Shown here piece after piece: positions 1 to 9,311 of a DNA stretch of 64,000 nt; the first letter of the stretch is position 1; every line of letters starts with the position of its first letter. The notes under the pieces are model-generated. The model was not told the origin of the DNA and searched no databases. It worked only from the letters and a program-made list of their open reading frames with translations. Where the stretch lies: positions 2,356,001 through 2,420,000 of the forward strand of contig OY776497.1 in assembly GCA_963675625.1 (NCBI GenBank), read 5' to 3'. This stretch comes from F22 sp963675625. GTDB taxonomy: Bacteria > Bacteroidota > Bacteroidia > Bacteroidales > Bacteroidaceae. Both the position numbers and the translations under genes were made by a program.

Positions 1-1
1 T

Positions 2-718
2 ACAGCTTTACTTGACCTCTTCTACTTGAAATATGACAACAAGAATCTTTTGTCTTTATTGCGAGAAGACCAAGCAGAAATAGACCCTCGTGGAGTATTT
101 ACTGCTGAAGAGCTAGAAGAAATGATTGCTTTAGTTCGCGATGGCGAAGAAACAGTCGATGGCATGCCACAATATCTCGTAGATGCTGTAGTAGCCTATC
201 TAGACGATAAAGACAAAGTTGTGGGCAATTGGGAAGATCGCATGGCTTCGGCCTATTATAATTATGCGATACACGCTAAAAACCCATTTATCTCATCATG
301 GTTTGCCTATAATCTTAATGTCAATAATATCCAGCTCGCACTTGCTGCGCGCCGTCATGACATGCCTTATCAAGAACAAATCGTTGGTTTTACAGAAGTG
401 AGTAAAACCCTTAGAGTCAGTAATGCTCGCGATTTTGGGTTATCAGCTGATTTGGACTATATAGATGCGTTGATTAAGATAGATGAAATCTCCGATCTAG
501 TAGAGCGAGAAAGAAAGACAGACCTCTTAAAATGGAATTGGGTAGAAGAACACAGCTTCTTTGATTACTTCACCATTGAACGTCTATTTGTATTCTTAGT
601 GCAACTTGAAATGGTTGAACGTTGGCTGCTATTGGATAAAGAACTGGGTAATCAACAGTTTAGAGCAATTATACAATCATTCAAGGATGATGTCCAGATA
701 CCCGAAGAATTTAGATAA
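2..718 (+). CDS. V-type ATPase-associated protein, DUF2764 family (5' end cut by window)
   Basis: The reading frame is open from base 2 with no stop, and the residues before the first possible start (ending DLFYLKYDN) continue the conserved family sequence. The gene therefore begins upstream of the window; an apparent TTG start at 26 is internal. DUF2764 proteins are encoded inside Bacteroidota V-ATPase operons, between subunits E and A. By position and its all-helical look it may fill the place of subunit C, linking rotor to V1; that is inference. The gene lies 18 bp upstream of subunit A on the same strand, so co-transcription is likely. I see no signal peptide or catalytic motif in the visible part. 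Confidence 0.85.
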   Translation, partial: TALLDLFYLKYDNKNLLSLLREDQAEIDPRGVFTAEELEEMIALVRDGEETVDGMPQYLVDAVVAYLDDKDKVVGNWEDRMASAYYNYAIHAKNPFISSWFAYNLNVNNIQLALAARRHDMPYQEQIVGFTEVSKTLRVSNARDFGLSADLDYIDALIKIDEISDLVERERKTDLLKWNWVEEHSFFDYFTIERLFVFLVQLEMVERWLLLDKELGNQQFRAIIQSFKDDVQIPEEFR

Positions 719-736
719 AACTGAAACTATATATTT

Positions 737-2494
737 ATGGCAACGAAAGGAACTGTAAGTGGTGTGATCTCCAATATGGTCACACTCCAAGTAGATGGCC
801 CAGTAGCACAAAATGAAATCTGCTACATCACCACAGGCGGAGATCGTCTTATGGCTGAGGTCATCAAAGTCGTAGGTGACTTTGCCTACGTACAGGTGTT
901 TGAAAGCACCCGCGGACTACATGTCGGAGCAGAGGCCGAATTTACTGGCCACATGCTTGAGGTAACACTAGGTCCGGGTATGCTTTCTAAAAACTACGAT
1001 GGTCTCCAAAATGATCTTGACAAGATGGATGGCGTTTTCTTGAAACGTGGAGATTATACATATGCACTGGATACCGATAAGAAATGGCACTTCGTACCAA
1101 CAGCCAAAGTGGGCGATGTCGTTAAAGCATCCGATTGGTTGGGAGAGGTCGAAGAAAACCACCAACCATTGAAAGTGATGGTCCCATTTACCGCCGAAGG
1201 CAACTACACTGTAAAGAGTATTGCAAAGGAAGGCGATTATGTAGCTGATGAGATATTGATCGTATTGACTGGCGCTAATGGACAGGAACTAGAAGTCAAC
1301 ATGATTCAAAAGTGGCCTGTAAAGCGTGCTATGACCAATTATTCGGTGAAACCTCGTCCATTCAAACTGCTTGAAACAGGTGTGCGTACTATCGATACGC
1401 TCAACCCAATCGTAGAGGGTGGTACTGGTTTTATTCCTGGCCCTTTTGGTACCGGTAAGACCGTGTTGCAGCATGCGATTTCAAAGCAAGCCGAAGCCGA
1501 TATCGTGATCATTGCAGCTTGTGGTGAACGTGCCAATGAGGTGGTAGAAATCTTTACAGAGTTCCCAGAACTAGATGACCCACACACAGGTCGTAAGTTG
1601 ATGGAACGTACCATTATCATCGCCAACACATCCAATATGCCAGTAGCAGCTCGTGAAGCTTCTGTGTACACAGCCATGACGATTGCCGAGTTCTATCGTT
1701 CTATGGGACTTCGTGTATTGTTGATGGCCGATTCTACTTCTCGTTGGGCACAAGCTCTTCGTGAGATGTCCAACCGTATGGAAGAATTGCCTGGACCAGA
1801 TGCCTTCCCTATGGACCTTTCAGCCATCATCTCCAACTTCTACGGACGTGCTGGTTATGTAGAGCTGTACAACGGACATAACGGGTCTATTACCTTTATT
1901 GGTACAGTATCTCCAGCAGGGGGTAACTTGAAGGAACCAGTCACAGAAAATACGAAAAAGGTAGCCCGTTGTTTTTATGCATTGGAGCAAGACCGTGCAG
2001 ATAAGAAACGTTATCCAGCAGTCAACCCTATCGATTCCTATTCAAAATATATCGAATATCCTGAATTTGAGGAATACATAAAAGACAAAATCAACGATAA
2101 GTGGACTGCCAAGGTCAACGAAGTGAAAACTCGTTTGCTTCGTGGTAAAGAGATTGCTGAGCAAATCAATATCCTTGGTGATGACGGTGTGCCAGTAGAA
2201 TATCACGTGACTTTCTGGAAATCAGAGTTGATCGACTTTGTTATCCTTCAACAGAATGCCTTTGATGAGATCGATGCGGTAACCCCATTGGCACGTCAAG
2301 AAGCGTTGTTGGATATGATGATAGATATTTGTCATACAGAGTTTGCGTTTGATACTTTCAACGAAGTCATGGACTTCTTCAAGAAGCTGATCAACGTGTG
2401 TAAACAACAAAACTACCAAGTATTTGAATCTGAGAAATACAATGAGTATGGCGCTCAAATTCAAGCAATGGTAGCAGAAAAAATGAAGAAATAA
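737..2494 (+). CDS. ntpA: V-type ATP synthase/ATPase subunit A (catalytic)
   Basis: This is the catalytic subunit of the cytoplasmic V1 head, which binds and hydrolyses ATP. The 585-residue length is normal for the family. The Walker A motif GPFGTGKT lies at residues 235-242, and the region after it (GERANEV, then MADSTSRWAQALREMS) carries the usual Walker B and arginine-rich segments. The N-terminal beta barrel and the non-homologous insertion before the P-loop are present. The ATG at 737 follows DUF2764 by 18 bp, and subunit B starts 2 bp after the stop, so the genes are tightly coupled. Nothing looks degraded. Confidence 0.97.
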   Translation: MATKGTVSGVISNMVTLQVDGPVAQNEICYITTGGDRLMAEVIKVVGDFAYVQVFESTRGLHVGAEAEFTGHMLEVTLGPGMLSKNYDGLQNDLDKMDGVFLKRGDYTYALDTDKKWHFVPTAKVGDVVKASDWLGEVEENHQPLKVMVPFTAEGNYTVKSIAKEGDYVADEILIVLTGANGQELEVNMIQKWPVKRAMTNYSVKPRPFKLLETGVRTIDTLNPIVEGGTGFIPGPFGTGKTVLQHAISKQAEADIVIIAACGERANEVVEIFTEFPELDDPHTGRKLMERTIIIANTSNMPVAAREASVYTAMTIAEFYRSMGLRVLLMADSTSRWAQALREMSNRMEELPGPDAFPMDLSAIISNFYGRAGYVELYNGHNGSITFIGTVSPAGGNLKEPVTENTKKVARCFYALEQDRADKKRYPAVNPIDSYSKYIEYPEFEEYIKDKINDKWTAKVNEVKTRLLRGKEIAEQINILGDDGVPVEYHVTFWKSELIDFVILQQNAFDEIDAVTPLARQEALLDMMIDICHTEFAFDTFNEVMDFFKKLINVCKQQNYQVFESEKYNEYGAQIQAMVAEKMKK

Positions 2495-2496
2495 TT

Positions 2497-3816
2497 ATGG
2501 CAGCAAAAGCATTTCAAAAGATATATACCAAGGTGACTCAGATCACCAAGGCCACTATCACGCTGAAAGCGAAAGGTATTGGTAATGATGAGCTAGCGAC
2601 TGTTAATGGCAAACTAGCTCAAGTCGTGAAATTGGCTGGAGACGAAGTGACCCTTCAGGTATTTGAAGGAACCGAAGGTATCCCTACAAACGCTGAAGTC
2701 ATCTTTATGGGTCAAGCCCCAACAGTCAAAGTGGGTGACCAGCTAGCTGGACGTTTCTTTGACGCTTTCGGAAATCCTATTGATGGCGGTCCCGCAGTAG
2801 AAGGCGTAGAAGTAGAAATTGGTGGTCCGTCCGTAAATCCTGTACGTCGTAAACAACCATCAGAATTGATCGCTACAGGTATCGCTGGTATTGACTTGAA
2901 CAATACCCTAGTGTCTGGACAAAAGATCCCTTTCTTTGCCGATCCCGACCAACCATTTAACCAAGTGATGGCCAATGTAGCCCTACGTGCCGAGACCGAT
3001 AAGATCATCTTGGGCGGTATGGGTATGACTAATGATGACTACCTATACTTCCGCAATGTATTTAGCAACGCAGGTGCATTGGACCGTATCGTAGCCTTTA
3101 TGAATACCACAGAAAACCCTCCAGTAGAGCGTCTGTTGATTCCAGATATGTCTTTGACCGCTGCAGAATACTTCGCAGTCGAAAAGAACGAAAAAGTCCT
3201 TGTATTGCTTACCGATATGACTTCATACGCCGATGCCTTATCTATCGTATCCAACCGTATGGATCAGATTCCTTCTAAAGACTCTATGCCAGGTTCACTG
3301 TATTCTGACCTAGCCAAGATCTACGAGAAAGCCGTACAATTCCCAGAAGGTGGATCTATCACAATTATAGCCGTAACCACCCTGTCTGGTGGCGATATTA
3401 CACACGCTGTACCAGATAATACAGGGTATATTACCGAAGGACAATTGTTCTTGCGTCGTGATAGCGATATCGGTAAAGTCATTGTCGACCCATTCCGTTC
3501 CCTCTCTCGTTTGAAGCAATTGGTTACAGGTAAGAAAACGCGTGCCGACCACCCACAAGTGATGAATGCTGCCGTACAGCTATATGCCGATGCAGCCAAC
3601 GCAAAGACCAAGTTGGAAAATGGTTTCGACCTAACCGACTACGATGAGCGTACTCTTGCTTTTTCTAAAGAATACTCAAACGACCTATTGGCCATCGACG
3701 TCGATCTAGATACGACAGAGATGCTAGATGTGGCTTGGGGACTATTTAGCAAGCACTTCAAACCTGAAGAAGTCAATGTGAAACAGGAACTTGTAGACGA
3801 GTACTGGAAAAAGTAA
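2497..3816 (+). CDS. ntpB: V-type ATP synthase/ATPase subunit B
   Basis: This is the non-catalytic nucleotide-binding-fold subunit that alternates with A in the V1 hexamer. The 439 residues match the family. It lacks a canonical P-loop, as expected, and keeps the B-type segment around LLTDMTSYADALS with SNRMDQIPSKDSMPGSLYSD. It starts 2 bp after subunit A and ends 12 bp before subunit D, inside one operon. The sequence is complete with no frameshift. Confidence 0.96.
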   Translation: MAAKAFQKIYTKVTQITKATITLKAKGIGNDELATVNGKLAQVVKLAGDEVTLQVFEGTEGIPTNAEVIFMGQAPTVKVGDQLAGRFFDAFGNPIDGGPAVEGVEVEIGGPSVNPVRRKQPSELIATGIAGIDLNNTLVSGQKIPFFADPDQPFNQVMANVALRAETDKIILGGMGMTNDDYLYFRNVFSNAGALDRIVAFMNTTENPPVERLLIPDMSLTAAEYFAVEKNEKVLVLLTDMTSYADALSIVSNRMDQIPSKDSMPGSLYSDLAKIYEKAVQFPEGGSITIIAVTTLSGGDITHAVPDNTGYITEGQLFLRRDSDIGKVIVDPFRSLSRLKQLVTGKKTRADHPQVMNAAVQLYADAANAKTKLENGFDLTDYDERTLAFSKEYSNDLLAIDVDLDTTEMLDVAWGLFSKHFKPEEVNVKQELVDEYWKK

Positions 3817-3828
3817 AAAACGTGATTT

Positions 3829-4449
3829 ATGGCAATTAAGTTTCAATACAATAAAACCTCTCAGCAGCAGCTTACCAAGCAGCTCAAGATGCGTCAGCGT
3901 ACTCTTCCTATTATCAAAAATAAGGAAAGTGCCTTGCGTATGGAAGTGAAGCGCAGCAAAGGTGAAGCCCAAGAGCTAGAGGAACAACTGGAAAAACAGA
4001 TCCAGGCGTATGAAGCGATGTTTGCCCTCTGGAATGAGTTTGATGCCAGCCTGATTAAAGTCAGCGATGTGCAACTCAGTACCCGTAAAATTGCCGGTGT
4101 GCGTGTCCCATCTCTCGACACAGTCGATTTTGAGATACAGCCATACAGCGCCTTCAATGCCCCTAAGTGGTATTTGGATGGAATTGCGCTCTTGCGTGGG
4201 CTTGCCCACACAGCGGTAGCTCGTGAATTTGCGATGGCCAAGCTAGGATTGCTTGAACATGCCCGCAAAAAAACGACCCAGAAGGTAAACCTTTTCGAGA
4301 AGGTACAGATTCCTGGTTATCAGGATGCCCTCTTGAAAATCAAGCGCTACATGGAAGATGAAGAGAACCTCTCTAAATCAAGCCAAAAGATCTTGAAGAC
4401 AATCCAGGAGAAAAGAGAAAAACAAAGAAAGGAGGAGGAAGCCGTATGA
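3829..4449 (+). CDS. ntpD: V-type ATP synthase/ATPase subunit D (central stalk)
   Basis: Subunit D is the coiled-coil rotor shaft that couples V1 to the membrane ring. The 206-residue protein has long heptad-rich helices at both ends (about residues 10-70 and 150-205) and a shorter middle region, which is the family architecture. The C-terminus is rich in Lys, Glu and Gln. The stop codon overlaps the start of subunit I in an ATGA arrangement (4446-4449), so translation of the two is probably coupled. Confidence 0.93.
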   Translation: MAIKFQYNKTSQQQLTKQLKMRQRTLPIIKNKESALRMEVKRSKGEAQELEEQLEKQIQAYEAMFALWNEFDASLIKVSDVQLSTRKIAGVRVPSLDTVDFEIQPYSAFNAPKWYLDGIALLRGLAHTAVAREFAMAKLGLLEHARKKTTQKVNLFEKVQIPGYQDALLKIKRYMEDEENLSKSSQKILKTIQEKREKQRKEEEAV

Positions 4450-6311
4450 TTGATCCTATGAGACGATATACCTATTTAGTATATCATAAGGAATATGAGG
4501 CCTTCTTGGACCAGCTCGCCGAGCTTGGTGTCGTACACATTGTGACGAAGCAACAAGGAGACATCATGACCGAGGAGCTTCAGGCAAAGCTAGATAAGCT
4601 AGAACAGCTTAAAGAGCTCATCACCTATGTCACTCCTTTTGGTAAAGTCGAAGACGATGAAGAAACCAGTGCTGTTGAGGTGACACCTCATGAAGGCAGC
4701 GTGGCACGTGGAGAAGAATTGACTACAAACATTGCAGACCTACGTACCAAACGTGAAGAGGCACTTCATCAACTTCAATTACTAGACAAAGAGGTCGAAT
4801 TGATGCGTCCTTGGGGTGATTTTAGCTTAGAGCGCGTCCAACAGTTGCGCCAAGCTGGTTATGCTTTACATTTTTATAGCTGTCCAGCCCGTGCATACAG
4901 CTCGCTTTGGGATACACAATATGATATTGTGAAGTTCCGCGAGGAAGACACCATGAATTTTGTCGTGGTCTCTCCAGTTGACGTTACTCCACAGCTAGAT
5001 ATTGAACCTGCTCATTTGAGTGAACGCAGTTTAGGTGATTTGGAAAGCGAGATCAGTACCATACAAGTTGTTATTGATGACACTGCCGAAGCTCTTAAGC
5101 AAATCGCCTTGGTTGATATGGCGTCATTGACAACCTATCAAACATCGCTCGAACAATCCATCGACTACACCACCGTAGAATTGAGTGGAGATAAGAAAGC
5201 AGACAATCGTCTATTGCTATTAGAAAGCTGGGTACCCAAAGATGCCGAAGCCAGTGTTGTAGAGTACCTAGAGCACTCAGGCATATACTACCAAGCAGAA
5301 GACGCAAAGATTATTGATAAGGACAAGATACCTATCAAGTTGAAGAATAGCTACTTTGCTACGTTGTTTGAACCTATTATGAAGATGTTTTCACTTCCAA
5401 ACTATAGTGAAAATGACGTGACACCTTGGTTTGCGCCGTTCTATCTACTGTTCTTTGCCTTATGTATGGGAGATGCAGGATATGGAGTGTTGATTGCTGT
5501 AGCGGCAATGATCATCCGTCCTCGTCTAGCAGAAGATATGCGAAACTATGCAAGCCTTGTGGTATGGCTAGGCTGGGCCACGGTGATTGTTGGATATATT
5601 ACTGGTGTGTTCTTTGGTATAGATATCTCTCAATGGGCTTGGATACCAGGACATCAATATATGATAACAGATGCCCATTATTCAAAGATATTAGGTGGAA
5701 ACAGTCCTATGATGATTTTTGCCATATTGATTGGTCTAGTGCAAATCTTCCTAGGTATGGGACTCAACGTAATGAAACTAAACAAACAGTTTGGGTGGAA
5801 ACATGCTTTGGCACCCGCTGCTTGGATGGTATTTCTAATTGGTGGAGGAGCCTATTTAGCATGTGGAACTTTCTTAGGTACAGCCATGCCTACATGGTTG
5901 ACATACAGTTTTTATGGACTACTAATTGTTTCAGTATTGCCTATATTGTTCTATAATACACCAGAAAAGAATCCACTAGTCAATATGGGGACAGCATTGT
6001 GGGATGCATACAATGTATTCTCTGGCTTGCTAGGAGATACGTTGTCTTACATTCGTCTTTTTGCCTTAGGACTTTCAGGTGCTATCTTAGGTGGTGTATT
6101 CAATTCACTAGCTTTTGACTTAACAGGTAGTTTACCATTGATTGGTCAAATTATAGCAGCAGGCTTAATTCTACTAGTAGGTCACTCTATCAACATCGCA
6201 CTATGTTTAATCAGTGCATTTGTGCACCCATTACGTTTGACATTCGTTGAGTTCTTTAAGAATTCAGGATTCGAAGGTGGTGGTCCTGCATACAAACCGT
6301 TCAAAAAATAA
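4446..6311 (+). CDS. ntpI: V-type ATP synthase/ATPase subunit I (membrane stator)
   Basis: Subunit I (the archaeal/eukaryotic 'a' subunit) forms the ion half-channels and anchors the peripheral stalk. The protein has 621 residues. The N-terminal half (about 1-300) is soluble and coiled-coil rich; the C-terminal half (from about residue 325, beginning near WFAPFYLLFF) holds about seven membrane segments. A conserved run containing LGDTLSYIRLFALGLSGA near residue 535 carries the Arg expected to face the rotor-ring carboxylate. The ATG overlaps the stop of subunit D by 4 bp. Subunit K follows after 31 bp. Confidence 0.95.
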   Translation: MIDPMRRYTYLVYHKEYEAFLDQLAELGVVHIVTKQQGDIMTEELQAKLDKLEQLKELITYVTPFGKVEDDEETSAVEVTPHEGSVARGEELTTNIADLRTKREEALHQLQLLDKEVELMRPWGDFSLERVQQLRQAGYALHFYSCPARAYSSLWDTQYDIVKFREEDTMNFVVVSPVDVTPQLDIEPAHLSERSLGDLESEISTIQVVIDDTAEALKQIALVDMASLTTYQTSLEQSIDYTTVELSGDKKADNRLLLLESWVPKDAEASVVEYLEHSGIYYQAEDAKIIDKDKIPIKLKNSYFATLFEPIMKMFSLPNYSENDVTPWFAPFYLLFFALCMGDAGYGVLIAVAAMIIRPRLAEDMRNYASLVVWLGWATVIVGYITGVFFGIDISQWAWIPGHQYMITDAHYSKILGGNSPMMIFAILIGLVQIFLGMGLNVMKLNKQFGWKHALAPAAWMVFLIGGGAYLACGTFLGTAMPTWLTYSFYGLLIVSVLPILFYNTPEKNPLVNMGTALWDAYNVFSGLLGDTLSYIRLFALGLSGAILGGVFNSLAFDLTGSLPLIGQIIAAGLILLVGHSINIALCLISAFVHPLRLTFVEFFKNSGFEGGGPAYKPFKK

Positions 6312-6342
6312 TAAATTAATAACATATTAAACAGAAAACATT

Positions 6343-6795
6343 ATGACTCCAATTGTTTTAGCTTACATCGGAATTGCACTTATGGTCGGTCTTTCAGGTA
6401 TCGGTAGTGCATTTGGTACAACTATCGCAGGTAGCGCAGCTATCGGTGCATTGAAGAAAAATCCAGCAGCTAGTGGTGCATATACAACACTTGCAGCGCT
6501 TCCATCAACACAAGGTATCTACGGATTCGTAGGATACTTCTTGATGAGTGGTCAATTGGCCAATATTACAGAGACATCTTGGGCACCTGCAGCAGCTGTG
6601 TTTGGTGCTGGTTTGGCTCTTGGTATAGTAGGGCTTTATTCTGCTATTCGTCAAGCGAAAGTATCAGCAGCAGGTATTGCAGCTATTGGTAGTGGACACG
6701 ATGTGTTTAGTTCTACTATGGTTCTTGCAGTATTCCCAGAGTTGTACGCTATCCTTGCACTTCTTGTATTGATTCTAATCAATGGTGCACTGTAA
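6343..6795 (+). CDS. ntpK: V-type ATP synthase/ATPase subunit K (proteolipid ring)
   Basis: This 150-residue protein has four membrane helices arranged as two fused hairpins and forms the rotor ring. Only the second hairpin has the ion-binding carboxylate, Glu133 (in VFPELYAI); the first has Gln57 at the matching place. Leu53, Thr56, Gln57, Tyr60, Gln104 and Glu133 line up, with consistent offsets, with the residues known to bind sodium in Enterococcus hirae NtpK (L61, T64, Q65, Y68, Q110, E139). Sodium coupling is therefore likely by inference. It is the last gene of the operon and is followed by a strong terminator. Confidence 0.95.
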   Translation: MTPIVLAYIGIALMVGLSGIGSAFGTTIAGSAAIGALKKNPAASGAYTTLAALPSTQGIYGFVGYFLMSGQLANITETSWAPAAAVFGAGLALGIVGLYSAIRQAKVSAAGIAAIGSGHDVFSSTMVLAVFPELYAILALLVLILINGAL

Positions 6796-6834
6796 TTATC
6801 CGAAATAGATAATACATAATAATTCTCATATTTA

Positions 6835-6869
6835 ATGGGGTTTCGTCATGCGACGAAGCCCCATTTTTT
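6835..6869 (+). terminator. Terminator of the V-ATPase operon
   Basis: A 13-bp stem (6835-6847 with 6852-6864, one G-U pair) has a 4-nt loop and runs directly into six T residues. It lies 40 bp after the stop of subunit K and closes the operon. Confidence 0.93.
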
Positions 6870-7007
6870 ATTTTATAGAGTCAATTATACTCTCTTCATG
6901 TTTTTAATTCTAATATAGCCATAGAGCTTTGAGCCATTATCAGTAAGTCTGATTCTAAAATACGGGATACTTCACCGACTATTAAAACAACTCCCTATGC
7001 TTGTTCG

Positions 7008-7220
7008 TTAGAAGCGAGATAGAAACTTTTTCTTGTTTTTCTCTCTACGTCTGCGGATAAAGACACCTCTCAATAATGCCGACCATACAAAAAAAAGTGT
7101 CAATATAATAGCTTTATTGTGCATTATAATGCCAAAATCTTTACAGTAGATTGCTGCTGCAAAATAGGACAGTATAACTACATGGAATAGGTAGTACAAA
7201 ATAGTCTGAAGTTTTCTCAT
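7008..7220 (-). CDS. Small two-helix membrane protein of unknown function
   Basis: I do not recognise a family. The 70 residues form two hydrophobic segments (about 7-24 and 36-53) and end in a strongly basic tail (RRRREKNKKK), the pattern of a small inner-membrane protein with both ends inside. A plausible -7 box on the minus strand (7253-7260) lies about 33 bp upstream of the ATG, which favours a real gene over a chance ORF. No Shine-Dalgarno sequence is obvious, as is common in this phylum. It is separate from the V-ATPase operon, which ends convergently to it. Confidence 0.45.
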   Translation of the reverse strand: MRKLQTILYYLFHVVILSYFAAAIYCKDFGIIMHNKAIILTLFFVWSALLRGVFIRRRREKNKKKFLSRF

Positions 7221-7252
7221 AATCTGATAGCTTATTTATATTTTTATTAGGA

Positions 7253-7280
7253 CAAATGTACAAAAAAGTGTCAACCACAA
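7253..7280 (-). promoter_or_regulatory. Candidate promoter for the small membrane protein
   Basis: On the minus strand TACATTTG (7260-7253) matches the Bacteroidota -7 box TAnnTTTG. A TTG at 7280-7278 lies 17 bp upstream of it, slightly closer than the usual 19-21. Confidence 0.4.
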
Positions 7281-7339
7281 CGATATATAGATTGTTTTTA
7301 TTGTCCTTAATCAATGCATTGTGTATGCATATCGTGTAT

Positions 7340-8272
7340 TTACCTTAGCAAATGTACAGCTGCATGGTAATCCTCGAGCTTATTGGCCTTCTTGATTTTC
7401 TTAAGAATCCTCTTATCTGTGTCTGGTAAGAAATAGTCCCAAATACTCTTGAGTTTTTGGACTATCTGCTTATCACCACCTTCCAGATAGTTTGTGTATG
7501 CTTCTGCTAGTTGGTCGTGAAATGCCAAACATTTTTCTAGCTGACCTGCTTCTGATAAGGCCATCTCTCCCTTGATCTTTAGACCAAGCAGAGGATCGGC
7601 TAGAAGTCCACGGCCAATCATCACACCTGCGAGGGTAGGGAAACGCTCAAGTATCTCTTGTGCATCTTCTGGTGAGTTGATATCTCCATTGTACCATAGA
7701 GGATGCTGGCAAGTGTCATAAATCGCCGAGAATGCATCAAGATCGCATGCACCCTTATAGGCCTGTTTCCCGAAACGAGCATGCACAGCTAGACTATGTA
7801 GTGGTGTCTGGTTGATGATGGGCATCCAGGGCAATAACTGGTCGGGTGCATCCCAACCTAGGCGCAACTTAAGGGACACGTGTAGATCGACTGGTATCTG
7901 TTCCATAAGGGCCTGAAAGTCTTCTGTGCTTTGCTTAAACACGCCACTGCCACGTCGCTTGGATGTGATGAGTGGAAAAGGGCAACCTAAATTGACGTCT
8001 ACACGTTTATATCCAAGATCACGTACATAGTCGAAAAGGGTAAGCATCTCTTCGGCGTCACCGCCTAGTATCTGCGGGATGGTACATGATGTGTCGTTAT
8101 ACATCAAGGCTACGTCCTTTTTATCTTTATTGCGTAAAGGATGTCTTAGAAAAGGAGTGTAGTAGTGGTCTATCCCTCCAATAAGCGTTTGGTGAATACG
8201 TCGGTATATATGGTCGGTATGTCCTTGTAGGGGAGCCATGGCCAGACGTATAGGTTGCTGTGTATTTGTCAT
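7340..8272 (-). CDS. tRNA-dihydrouridine synthase (Dus) family protein
   Basis: This cytoplasmic flavoenzyme would reduce uridine to dihydrouridine in tRNA using FMN and NAD(P)H. The N-terminus has the FMN-binding start MAPLQGHTD (residues 12-20). VNLGCPFP follows, with the catalytic-site Cys97, and KLRLGWD is the next strand of the TIM barrel. VMIGRGLLADP near residue 225 is the phosphate-binding end. The 310 residues match the family. The closest type seems to be the DusC-like or 'Dus family' group of Bacteroidales rather than DusB, but I would not assign the exact tRNA position. It is a single gene, divergent from the FNT gene. Confidence 0.9.
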   Translation of the reverse strand: MTNTQQPIRLAMAPLQGHTDHIYRRIHQTLIGGIDHYYTPFLRHPLRNKDKKDVALMYNDTSCTIPQILGGDAEEMLTLFDYVRDLGYKRVDVNLGCPFPLITSKRRGSGVFKQSTEDFQALMEQIPVDLHVSLKLRLGWDAPDQLLPWMPIINQTPLHSLAVHARFGKQAYKGACDLDAFSAIYDTCQHPLWYNGDINSPEDAQEILERFPTLAGVMIGRGLLADPLLGLKIKGEMALSEAGQLEKCLAFHDQLAEAYTNYLEGGDKQIVQKLKSIWDYFLPDTDKRILKKIKKANKLEDYHAAVHLLR

Positions 8273-8355
8273 TCGTTAAAATCGTTTGTAGCTACAAAGA
8301 TACAATATATTCGATAAAGTCATATTTTTTCTTTATTTCTTTGTGGTATATGGAA

Positions 8356-8386
8356 TTGGAATTATGCATCAAATAGCATATCTTTG
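8356..8386 (+). promoter_or_regulatory. Promoter of the FNT transporter gene
   Basis: TATCTTTG at 8379-8386 matches TAnnTTTG, with TTG at 8356-8358 and 20 bp between. Transcription would start near 8391-8393, downstream of an in-frame ATG at 8364. This supports the ATG at 8424 as the translation start. Confidence 0.6.
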
Positions 8387-8423
8387 CCCATCCAAAATTA
8401 AAATCAACTATTCATATTGTTTT

Positions 8424-9215
8424 ATGGGAAAGCTATCCCCTTTTGAGATTGTCAATGAGACCGAGAAAATGGCCTTATGTAAAGTAGGCCTTCCAGTGCA
8501 TAAAACGGTGATTCTTGCGATGCTGGCAGGAGTCTATATCTCCATAGGAGGTGCTTTGAGTGTCCTTACGGGGGCTGGATTTGGAGCAGCGGCCAATGGC
8601 AACCCGATTATTGCCAAGATGGTGGCTGGAGCTACTTTTCCGCTGGGGCTCATTTTAATTGTATTTGCAGGTGCTGAACTTTTTACAGGAAATACAGCGG
8701 TATTGATTCCTGCTTGGTTGAATAAAAAGTACACGCTGGGGCATGTGCTAGCCAATTGGCTTTGGGTGTATCTGGGCAATCTGCTCGGTGTGCTCGTTTT
8801 CACGTATTTCTTATTGTATCTGACCAATACGTTGGATGTGAGTCCGTACAAGGAGTCGATCATTCAAATTGCTCAGTACAAAGCTCATCTCCCTTGGGGC
8901 ATTGCGTTCTTAAAAGCTGTTGGGGCCAACTGGCTGGTGTGCCTTGCTGTGTGGCTTGGCATTAGTTCGCATAGTACGGTGGGAAAGATGATCGGGCTAT
9001 GGGCGCCTATTTTTTGTTTTGTGATTCTCGGGTATGAGCACAGCATTGCCAATATGTTTTACTTTACAATAGGGCTGCTTGAAGGGGCTGATGTGACAGT
9101 ATGGCAAGCCATATGGAACAATGTGATACCTGTCACATTGGGCAATATTATCGGGGGATCTATCTTTGTAGGTGGATTGTATTGGATGATATATAGTAAA
9201 AATGAATTTAAATAA
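8424..9215 (+). CDS. Formate/nitrite transporter (FNT) family channel
   Basis: FNT proteins are pentameric inner-membrane channels for formate, nitrite or hydrosulfide. The 263 residues contain six membrane helices and the family signature FAGAELFTGNT. The N-terminal MGKLSPFEIVNETEKMA is a typical FNT start. A longer in-frame start at 8343 would add 27 residues, but they lie over the promoter, so the ATG at 8424 is preferred. The substrate cannot be told from sequence alone, and neighbouring genes do not help. The gene appears to be transcribed alone. Confidence 0.92.
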   Translation: MGKLSPFEIVNETEKMALCKVGLPVHKTVILAMLAGVYISIGGALSVLTGAGFGAAANGNPIIAKMVAGATFPLGLILIVFAGAELFTGNTAVLIPAWLNKKYTLGHVLANWLWVYLGNLLGVLVFTYFLLYLTNTLDVSPYKESIIQIAQYKAHLPWGIAFLKAVGANWLVCLAVWLGISSHSTVGKMIGLWAPIFCFVILGYEHSIANMFYFTIGLLEGADVTVWQAIWNNVIPVTLGNIIGGSIFVGGLYWMIYSKNEFK

Positions 9216-9246
9216 TGGATACTGTATAGTAAGTCTTTTTTTATTG

Positions 9247-9254
9247 TATATTTG
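9247..9254 (+). promoter_or_regulatory. -7 box for the 9312 gene
   Basis: TATATTTG matches TAnnTTTG. No good -33 element is seen at the right distance. A TTG that could start a longer frame at 9252 lies inside this box, so that upstream start is unlikely. Confidence 0.45.
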
Positions 9255-9311
9255 TCCAACTTTATACGCTCTGGGAATCCTAGAGAATGTTTAATTATAT
9301 CACTACACGTA

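Noticed and set aside
5426..5956. A 176-codon plus-strand frame inside subunit I
   Set aside because: It is a frame-shifted shadow of the membrane part of ntpI, rich in Cys and Trp, with no conserved pattern.
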